Shown piece by piece: positions 1-4,639 of a stretch of DNA of 9,714 bases (the stretch's first letter is position 1; the number at the start of each line of letters is the position of its first letter). The translations under genes and the position numbers were made by a program. Origin of the DNA: Eudoraea sp. GTDB taxonomy: Bacteria; Bacteroidota; Bacteroidia; Flavobacteriales; Flavobacteriaceae. The DNA lies in contig JAHEBI010000056.1 in NCBI GenBank assembly GCA_024642325.1, forward strand, positions 1 to 9,714, given 5' to 3'. The notes under the pieces were generated by a model. It had not been told where the DNA came from. It did no database searches and was given only the letters and a program-made list of their open reading frames with translations.

Positions 1-338
1 GTTTCTGAATAAAGGCAAATAAAATTAAATGAAGATTCTGCTTCGCCCATGCCTTCCACGCACTCCGGATCATCAAATTGCGAACCTATAGGAACTACAT
101 TTCTTGTCGTTTGTTCAATGGGGGTTACGTCAAAACCCTCAAATGAGGCACATCCATTAGGCAACATATAAGTTACTTTAATTTGATAGGTCTCATGTAA
201 ATTAAATGAATCGGGTAATTCTGCACTAATAACCTGTAGCGGGATAAAATAAAAATTTGGTTGATCGTCATCCAAATTACAGGAAGACAAAACAAATACA
301 AATAATACGAAAATCAGGGATACTATTTTTTTCATCAT
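1..338 (-). CDS. Hypothetical lipoprotein, 3' end cut by the window edge
   Basis: I translated this by hand from the reverse complement. Two adjacent ATG codons (338-336 and 335-333) open a reading frame without stops to the left edge, about 112 residues. The N-terminus begins MMKKIVSLIFVLFVFVLSSC, a short basic start, a hydrophobic core and a lipobox ending in LSSC. It is therefore a probable type II signal peptide with lipidation at Cys20 (Cys19 from the second ATG), followed by NLDDD. The acidic stretch after the Cys is the kind of signal that often sends Bacteroidota lipoproteins to the outer membrane or cell surface. The mature part is rich in beta-prone residues and has three more cysteines (in NGCASF, DPECVEG and FICLYS). 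I do not recognise a functional family. It lies 89 bases downstream of recA on the same strand with no clear terminator between them, so read-through from recA is possible. Confidence 0.75.
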   Translation of the reverse strand, partial: MMKKIVSLIFVLFVFVLSSCNLDDDQPNFYFIPLQVISAELPDSFNLHETYQIKVTYMLPNGCASFEGFDVTPIEQTTRNVVPIGSQFDDPECVEGMGEAESSFNFICLYSE

Positions 339-344
339 TATCTA

Positions 345-431
345 TTAAAATCTCTAGTACAAGATGATAACATTAGACAATGGTTGCTTAAAAAACAGGA
401 AGAATACAATAAAGCAGCTATCCGGAATTAG
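345..431 (+). pseudogene. Possible C-terminal relic of a lost gene, convergent with recA
   Basis: On the plus strand the frame through this stretch reads as a plausible protein tail, LLKSLVQDDNIRQWLLKKQE followed by EYNKAAIRN and a TAG at 429-431. The composition looks like a charged amphipathic C-terminal helix. No start codon is available: going upstream, the frame enters the antisense of the lipoprotein signal peptide and meets TAA at 303-305. The TAG overlaps the recA stop codon on the opposite strand, as is common for two convergent genes. One reading is that an older gene convergent with recA was replaced by the lipoprotein gene, leaving about 29 codons. The other is chance, since a short open stretch proves little. 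Confidence 0.22.
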
Positions 432-1435
432 GCCTTTACGGCACTGATTGCTTCTTTTATTTTGCTTTCTAATTCTTCCATGAGTTCCGGATTATCTTGT
501 AAAAGCGATTTTACAGCATCTCTCCCCTGACCGAGCTTTGTGTCCCCGTAACTGAACCAGGATCCGCTTTTTTTGATAATTTCATATTGCACTCCAAGAT
601 CCAGAATTTCACCAACCTTGGATATTCCTTCTCCGTACATAATATCAAACTCTGCAGTTTTAAAAGGAGAAGCCACTTTGTTTTTCACAACCTTTACCCT
701 CGTTTTATTACCCAAAACGGCACCATCTGTGTCTTTTATTTGTGTAGACCTTCGGATATCCAATCTTACGGAAGCATAAAATTTAAGTGCATTTCCCCCC
801 GTAGTTGTTTCAGGATTTCCAAACATCACCCCTATTTTTTCCCTTAACTGATTAATGAAGATTACGGTACAATGTGTTTTACTTATAGAGCCTGTTAATT
901 TTCGAAGCGCCTGTGACATCAATCGGGCATGTAAACCCATTTTAGAATCGCCCATCTCTCCTTCAATTTCGCTTTTTGGAGTTAAAGCAGCAACCGAATC
1001 TATGATCACTATATCAATAGCACCGGATCGAATCAGATTATCTGCAATTTCCAATGCCTGTTCCCCATGATCTGGCTGTGAAATGATAAGGTTGTCAATA
1101 TCAACACCTAAATTCTTTGCGTAAAATCTGTCAAAGGCATGTTCTGCATCAATAAATGCGGCAATACCGCCATTTTTTTGCGCCTCTGCAATTGCATGTA
1201 ATGTGAGCGTGGTTTTTCCGGAAGATTCGGGACCATATATTTCTATAACCCTACCACGAGGATACCCACCTACCCCCAGTGCAATATCTAATCCAAGTGA
1301 ACCGGAAGGGATAACTTCTACATCCTCAATAACATAGTCGCCCATTTTCATAACGGCACCTTTACCATAAGTTTTGTCCAGCTTATCCAGAGTTAGTTTT
1401 AATGCCTTAAGTTTCGCTTCTTTATCGTTACTCAT
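428..1435 (-). CDS. recA: Recombinase RecA
   Basis: RecA is the ATP-dependent strand-exchange protein. It coats single-stranded DNA, pairs it with a homologous duplex, and drives recombinational repair in the cytoplasm. The product is 335 residues, within the normal bacterial range. Visible landmarks are the Walker A loop GPESSGKTT (residues 68-76), the catalytic-glutamate motif IDAEHA (E98), the Walker B strand DIVIID (141-146), DNA-binding loop L1 (EIEGEMGDSKMG, about 157-168) and loop L2 running from NQLREK through NPETTTGGNALKF (about 195-219). The C-terminus is a short charged tail ending AISAVKA. The start at 1435 gives the usual N-terminus (MSNDKEAKLKALKLTLDKLD) and sits about 28 bases downstream of a promoter-like sequence. 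No LexA-type operator palindrome is evident upstream. The gene is divergent from the trhO side and its neighbour downstream is the lipoprotein gene. Confidence 0.98.
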   Translation of the reverse strand: MSNDKEAKLKALKLTLDKLDKTYGKGAVMKMGDYVIEDVEVIPSGSLGLDIALGVGGYPRGRVIEIYGPESSGKTTLTLHAIAEAQKNGGIAAFIDAEHAFDRFYAKNLGVDIDNLIISQPDHGEQALEIADNLIRSGAIDIVIIDSVAALTPKSEIEGEMGDSKMGLHARLMSQALRKLTGSISKTHCTVIFINQLREKIGVMFGNPETTTGGNALKFYASVRLDIRRSTQIKDTDGAVLGNKTRVKVVKNKVASPFKTAEFDIMYGEGISKVGEILDLGVQYEIIKKSGSWFSYGDTKLGQGRDAVKSLLQDNPELMEELESKIKEAISAVKA

Positions 1436-1462
1436 TTGTGATTTTCTATGATATTAGGACAG

Positions 1463-1493
1463 CTAAATTACCATTTCTTTTTTCATATAACAA
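1463..1493 (-). promoter_or_regulatory. Candidate recA promoter (Bacteroidota type)
   Basis: Read on the minus strand, a TTG at 1493-1491 is followed after 20 bases by TAATTTAG at 1470-1463. This is close to the Bacteroidota sigma-A form TTG-N19/21-TAnnTTTG, with one mismatch in the -7 box. Transcription would start near 1457 and leave a leader of about 20 bases before the recA ATG. The match and spacing are seen in the sequence; activity is inferred. Confidence 0.5.
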
Positions 1494-1535
1494 CGCCAAA
1501 AGCAACCTTTTTAGAAATCCTGCATCTCACTGGTA

Positions 1536-1681
1536 AGAGTTCAAATTGAAACACGAAATAAACCAATGTTCCACGGAACTTTGGGCAACGGTGACCGCAT
1601 CCTCTCTGGTTGATCTATGAAAAAGAAAATTACCCAGGAGTGGTCTGTAAAGAGTCTTGAAATTTCAGGACTCTTTTTTTT
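1536..1681 (+). ncRNA. Candidate structured small RNA between recA and trhO
   Basis: This plus-strand stretch has no ORF but contains three ordered hairpins. The first is CCAA-T-GTTC-CACG-GAAC-T-TTGG (1563-1584), with a single symmetric T/T mismatch and a tetraloop. In the second, GACC (1593-1596), CTC (1602-1604), CTG (1606-1608) and GT (1609-1610) pair with AC (1632-1633), CAG (1635-1637), GAG (1638-1640) and GGTC (1642-1645). The third is an intrinsic terminator (1651-1681). A second possible pairing joins 1536-1551 to the terminator's 3' arm and would close the whole element. trhO has its own promoter after the terminator, so the element behaves like a separate unit rather than a leader. 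Candidate identities are a 6S-Flavo-type RNA or another flavobacterial RNA family, but I could not match it to a consensus. The 5' end is uncertain, and no perfect plus-strand promoter was found. Confidence 0.4.
1651..1681 (+). terminator. Intrinsic terminator upstream of trhO
   Basis: AGAGTC (1651-1656) pairs perfectly with GACTCT (1669-1674). The intervening TTGAAATTTCAG can extend the stem inwards through one G/T wobble. Eight T residues (1674-1681) follow, while the opposite strand has no T-run on its exit side, so the terminator acts on the plus strand. No protein gene lies upstream of it on that strand within the gap, which is the main reason for suspecting a small RNA. Confidence 0.75.
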
Positions 1682-1738
1682 CTGACAGGAATGAATCGTT
1701 TAAATTAGCTTATTAGCCTCAAAATCAGGAAGATTCTC

Positions 1739-1768
1739 TTGTACTAAAGTGGAATATGTTTAATTTTG
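1739..1768 (+). promoter_or_regulatory. Promoter of trhO (Bacteroidota type)
   Basis: TTG at 1739-1741, a 19-base spacer, then TAATTTTG at 1761-1768, a full match to TAnnTTTG. The predicted start of transcription is near 1774, giving a leader of roughly 30 bases with no Shine-Dalgarno sequence before the ATG at 1807. It lies downstream of the terminator at 1651-1681, so trhO should be transcribed independently of whatever precedes it. Confidence 0.65.
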
Positions 1769-1806
1769 CTGGAATAAACATTCTTAAACTTAATAATTAG
1801 TATAGC

Positions 1807-2838
1807 ATGCAACTGTACAATACATTAAGTGCTAAAGAAAGGGAATCTCTTATTGAGGCAGCCGGACAGGAACGACTGACTATTTCCTTTTATAAGTACG
1901 CACATATTCGTAATCCAAAATTATTTAGGAATCATTTGTTTATTCACTGGAGTGAACTTGATGTTCTGGGGCGGATCTATATAGCTCCCGAAGGTATTAA
2001 CGCCCAATTATCTGTTCCTGCAGATTACTTTGAAAAATTCAAAGCACATTTGGACAGTATCTCATTTCTTGAGGACGTTCGCCTGAATATTGCAATAGAG
2101 CAGGATAATAAATCCTTTTTGAAACTTAAAATTAAGGTGCGGAAGAAAATTGTGGCCGATGGTTTGAATGACAGCACTTTTGATGTGACTAATAAAGGAA
2201 TCCACGTTGATGCTTCACATTTTAACGAGTTGATTGATGACCCAAATACAATTTTGGTTGATATGCGAAATCACTATGAAAGTGAAATCGGGCATTTTAA
2301 AAATGCGATTACACCGGATGTTGACACATTCAGAGACTCTTTGGATATTATAGAGAACAATTTGTCCATATATAAGGAAAACAGAAACCTGGTGATGTAT
2401 TGTACTGGTGGTATCCGATGTGAAAAAGCAAGCGCATATTATAAGCACAAGGGGTTTAAAAATGTATTTCAGCTTGAAGGGGGGATTATCGAATATACCC
2501 GTCAGGTAAGACAAAAGAATCTTGAAAATAAATTTTTGGGAAAGAATTTTGTGTTTGATCACAGAAGAGGAGAGCGTATTACTGACGATATTATAGCCCA
2601 ATGTCATCAATGCGGTGAATTATGTGATACCCATGTAAACTGTGCTAATGAAGCTTGTCATCTTCTTTTTATACAATGTGAAGCCTGTGCTGCAAAAATG
2701 AACGATTGCTGTTCAGACCAATGCAAAGAAATCCATGAACTTCCTTATGAGGAGCAGAAAAGGCTAAGAAAGGGAAAAGATGTGAGCAATAAGATTTTTA
2801 AGAAGGGCAGATCGGAAGTGTTAAAGTTTAAAAAATAG
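1807..2838 (+). CDS. trhO: tRNA uridine(34) hydroxylase TrhO (YceA/UPF0176 rhodanese family)
   Basis: TrhO-family enzymes use molecular oxygen to hydroxylate C5 of uridine 34 in tRNA anticodons, a first step toward wobble modifications such as cmo5U or mo5U. The 343-residue product has the family's three parts. First is an N-terminal acylphosphatase-like region (about 25-115, with IYIAPEGINAQLS). Second is a rhodanese domain (about 145-240) with the active-site loop CTGGIRCEKAS: Cys199 is the expected catalytic residue and Cys205 follows it. Third is a C-terminal cysteine-rich, probably zinc-binding segment (from C266, with CHQC, CNC-like spacing and CCSDQC), ending in a lysine-rich tail. Length agrees with the E. 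coli protein of about 350 residues. It is a single gene with its own promoter; the next gene starts 159 bases downstream. Assignment to the family is firm, while activity in this organism is inferred. Confidence 0.93.
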   Translation: MQLYNTLSAKERESLIEAAGQERLTISFYKYAHIRNPKLFRNHLFIHWSELDVLGRIYIAPEGINAQLSVPADYFEKFKAHLDSISFLEDVRLNIAIEQDNKSFLKLKIKVRKKIVADGLNDSTFDVTNKGIHVDASHFNELIDDPNTILVDMRNHYESEIGHFKNAITPDVDTFRDSLDIIENNLSIYKENRNLVMYCTGGIRCEKASAYYKHKGFKNVFQLEGGIIEYTRQVRQKNLENKFLGKNFVFDHRRGERITDDIIAQCHQCGELCDTHVNCANEACHLLFIQCEACAAKMNDCCSDQCKEIHELPYEEQKRLRKGKDVSNKIFKKGRSEVLKFKK

Positions 2839-2918
2839 ACCTGCTTATATATTTTTTCTGAGCTGAACAGAGAATTATTCTACAATTATTGGCACTTTAC
2901 ATCACAGTAAAAAAGTAC

Positions 2919-2978
2919 TATCTTTACCTTCAAGAAATTTTTATGAACCTATTTTGGTAAAACCAGATATTAGTTTTG
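2919..2978 (+). promoter_or_regulatory. Candidate promoter elements for the ricT-gldH-mrcA operon
   Basis: Two -7-like boxes precede ricT. TAGTTTTG at 2971-2978 is a perfect TAnnTTTG match 19 bases before the ATG, but no well-spaced TTG lies upstream (the nearest is 14 bases away). TATCTTTA at 2919-2926 has one mismatch, and a TTT 20 bases upstream could serve as a weak -33. No obvious terminator follows trhO in 2839-2918, so read-through from trhO is also possible. Which element is used cannot be decided from the sequence. Confidence 0.35.
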
Positions 2979-2997
2979 CCAAACCAATATATAAAAT

Positions 2998-4161
2998 ATG
3001 GGTTGTAACAGTTGTTCAACCGGCAAGGATGGGCAGCCGCGTGGATGCAAAAATAATGGGACTTGCGGCACAGATAGCTGCAATAAACTTACCGTGTTTG
3101 ACTGGCTTTCCAATATGTCTCTGCCAAGTGGTTCTCAGCCATTTGATTGTGTTGAAATTCGGTTTAAAAATAGTAGAAAGGAGTTTTTTAGGAATACGGA
3201 AAATCTGTCATTATCCATTGGCGATATTGTGGCTACACAGGCTAAATCTGGCCATGATATTGGTATGGTCACTTTAACCGGAGAATTGGTGAGGGTACAG
3301 ATGAAGAGAAAAAAAGTCTCCGATTCAGAGGAGGAAATCCCAAAAATATATAGGAAAGCAACTCAAAAGGATATAGACAAATGGCAGAAGTGCCGGGATA
3401 AGGAGGAGGAAATTAAGAAGCGCGCCCGGGAAATGGCTATTTTATTAAAATTACAGATGAAAATTTCTGATGTTGAATTTCAGGGGGATGGTTCTAAAGC
3501 CACTTTCTATTATACCGCAGAAGAACGTATTGATTTCAGGCAACTGATTAAAGATATGGCTAAGGCTTTTGCTATTCGCATAGAAATGAAGCAAATTGGG
3601 TATAGACAGGAAGCACAGCGTTTAGGGGGTATTGGTTCTTGCGGAAGGGAATTGTGTTGTTCTACCTGGTTATCGGATTTCCGTTCAGTCAGCACTTCTG
3701 CAGCACGGTATCAGCAGCTTTCACTTAATCCCCAAAAATTAGCAGGACAATGTGGTAAACTAAAATGTTGTTTGAATTATGAGTTGGATCTATATTTGGA
3801 AGCATTAGAAGATTTTCCTTCTCAGGAAAGTAAATTATATACAGAAAAAGGAATAGCTTTTTGCCAGAAAACAGACATATTTAAAGGGATGTTATGGTTC
3901 TCCTATAAAGATGATCCCTCTAACTGGCATGTGCTCACAAAGGAACAAGTTAAGGAGATACTGGATAAAAATAAAGTAAAAAAACCTGTAGCAAGCCTGG
4001 AAGAATTTGCTGTTGAAAATATTGAAGAAGAAAAACTAATTTTTGAAAATGTTGTAGGGCAGGACAGCCTTACAAGGTTTGACCGTCCAAAAAGAAAAAA
4101 CAAAGGCGGAAATAATAAAAAAAGAAGGAATAACAGAAAAAGACCTGCCAAAAATGCCTAA
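2998..4161 (+). CDS. ricT: PSP1-domain protein RicT (YaaT family)
   Basis: RicT is a cytoplasmic PSP1-domain protein. In Bacillus its homologue works with RicA and RicF as an Fe-S-binding complex that affects RNA processing and phosphorelays. The 387-residue product has a PSP1 core (about 115-201) followed by the two signature cysteine motifs SCGRELCC (C215, C220, C221) and QCGKLKCC (C252, C257, C258), the residues expected to bind an Fe-S cluster. The first 28 residues add five more cysteines (C3, C6, C17, C23, C28) in a small, glycine/asparagine-rich segment. Residues 362-387 form a very basic tail (RPKRKNKGG, KKRRNNRKRP) that could bind nucleic acid. The ATG at 2998 is preferred because it alone includes this N-terminal motif. 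The stop overlaps the gldH start by 8 bases, so the two are translationally linked. The partners RicA and RicF are not in the window, so the role here is inferred. Confidence 0.9.
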   Translation: MGCNSCSTGKDGQPRGCKNNGTCGTDSCNKLTVFDWLSNMSLPSGSQPFDCVEIRFKNSRKEFFRNTENLSLSIGDIVATQAKSGHDIGMVTLTGELVRVQMKRKKVSDSEEEIPKIYRKATQKDIDKWQKCRDKEEEIKKRAREMAILLKLQMKISDVEFQGDGSKATFYYTAEERIDFRQLIKDMAKAFAIRIEMKQIGYRQEAQRLGGIGSCGRELCCSTWLSDFRSVSTSAARYQQLSLNPQKLAGQCGKLKCCLNYELDLYLEALEDFPSQESKLYTEKGIAFCQKTDIFKGMLWFSYKDDPSNWHVLTKEQVKEILDKNKVKKPVASLEEFAVENIEEEKLIFENVVGQDSLTRFDRPKRKNKGGNNKKRRNNRKRPAKNA

Positions 4162-4636
4162 AAGGATTATTTATTCAATGTTGGTTTTGTTGATTTTGGC
4201 ATGTAATGATAAACTTACGCATTCTGAATTTCAGTCTAATCCCGGAGGAATATGGGCTAATAGTGACGCTAAAGTGTTTAATTTCACAGAAAATGACACT
4301 ATTAGCTCGAATGATGTATTTATTTCTATAAGAAATGATGAATCTTATCCCTTCAGCAATCTTTTTTTAATTGCAGATTTAGAATATCCTAATGGCGATA
4401 TCCAAAGGGATACCCTGGAGTATGAAATGGCTATGCCTGATGGCAAATGGCTTGGTAAAGGATATGGGAGTATCAAAGAAAATAAACTTTGGTATAAGGA
4501 AAACATCATTTTTCCCGTTAAGGGCGTATATACTTTACAAATTTCCCATGCGATGCGTAAAAATGGCAGCGCAGAGGGGATCATGGAACTTCAAGGCATC
4601 ATCGATGTTGGTTTCTTAATTGAAAAGCGTAAATAA
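4154..4636 (+). CDS. gldH: Gliding motility lipoprotein GldH
   Basis: GldH is a lipoprotein needed for gliding in Flavobacterium johnsoniae. Its biochemical role is not well defined, and homologues occur widely in Bacteroidota, including species not known to glide. From the ATG at 4154 the product is 160 residues. It starts MPKRIIYSMLVLLILAC, a short lipoprotein signal peptide with a lipobox ending LILAC and the lipidated residue Cys17. The frame is open upstream to an ATG at 4079, but that start would add 25 lysine/glutamate-rich residues before the signal peptide and overlap ricT by 83 bases, so I reject it. The mature part is beta-rich (DTISSNDVFISIRN, IFPVKGVYTLQISHAMRK), consistent with the family. 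The 8-base overlap with ricT and 3-base gap to mrcA place it in the middle of a tight operon, a neighbourhood I associate with gldH in flavobacteria. Confidence 0.88.
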   Translation: MPKRIIYSMLVLLILACNDKLTHSEFQSNPGGIWANSDAKVFNFTENDTISSNDVFISIRNDESYPFSNLFLIADLEYPNGDIQRDTLEYEMAMPDGKWLGKGYGSIKENKLWYKENIIFPVKGVYTLQISHAMRKNGSAEGIMELQGIIDVGFLIEKRK

Positions 4637-4639
4637 ATT

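Noticed and set aside
1436..1510. LexA/SOS operator upstream of recA
   Set aside because: No inverted repeat of SOS-box type was seen between the recA ATG and its candidate promoter. Many Bacteroidota lack a classical LexA system.
1534..1551. T-arm-like GTTCAAATT suggesting a tRNA
   Set aside because: No acceptor stem, D-arm or anticodon arm can be drawn around it, so no tRNA is supported.
1536..1681. SRP RNA, tmRNA, or TPP, cobalamin or SAM riboswitch in the recA-trhO gap
   Set aside because: None of the signature sequences I know for these classes (for example the SRP apical GGAAG/AGCAGCC loop or the TPP CTGAGA motif) is present. The element is left as unidentified.
2215..2610. 131-codon minus-strand ORF inside trhO
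   Set aside because: It is fully antisense to a clear TrhO with intact motifs, its translation shows no family features, and it has no promoter or ribosome site.
2954..3277. 107-codon plus-strand ORF overlapping the ricT start
   Set aside because: It is out of frame with ricT, has no recognisable motif, and covers the highly characteristic N-terminal cysteine segment of RicT.
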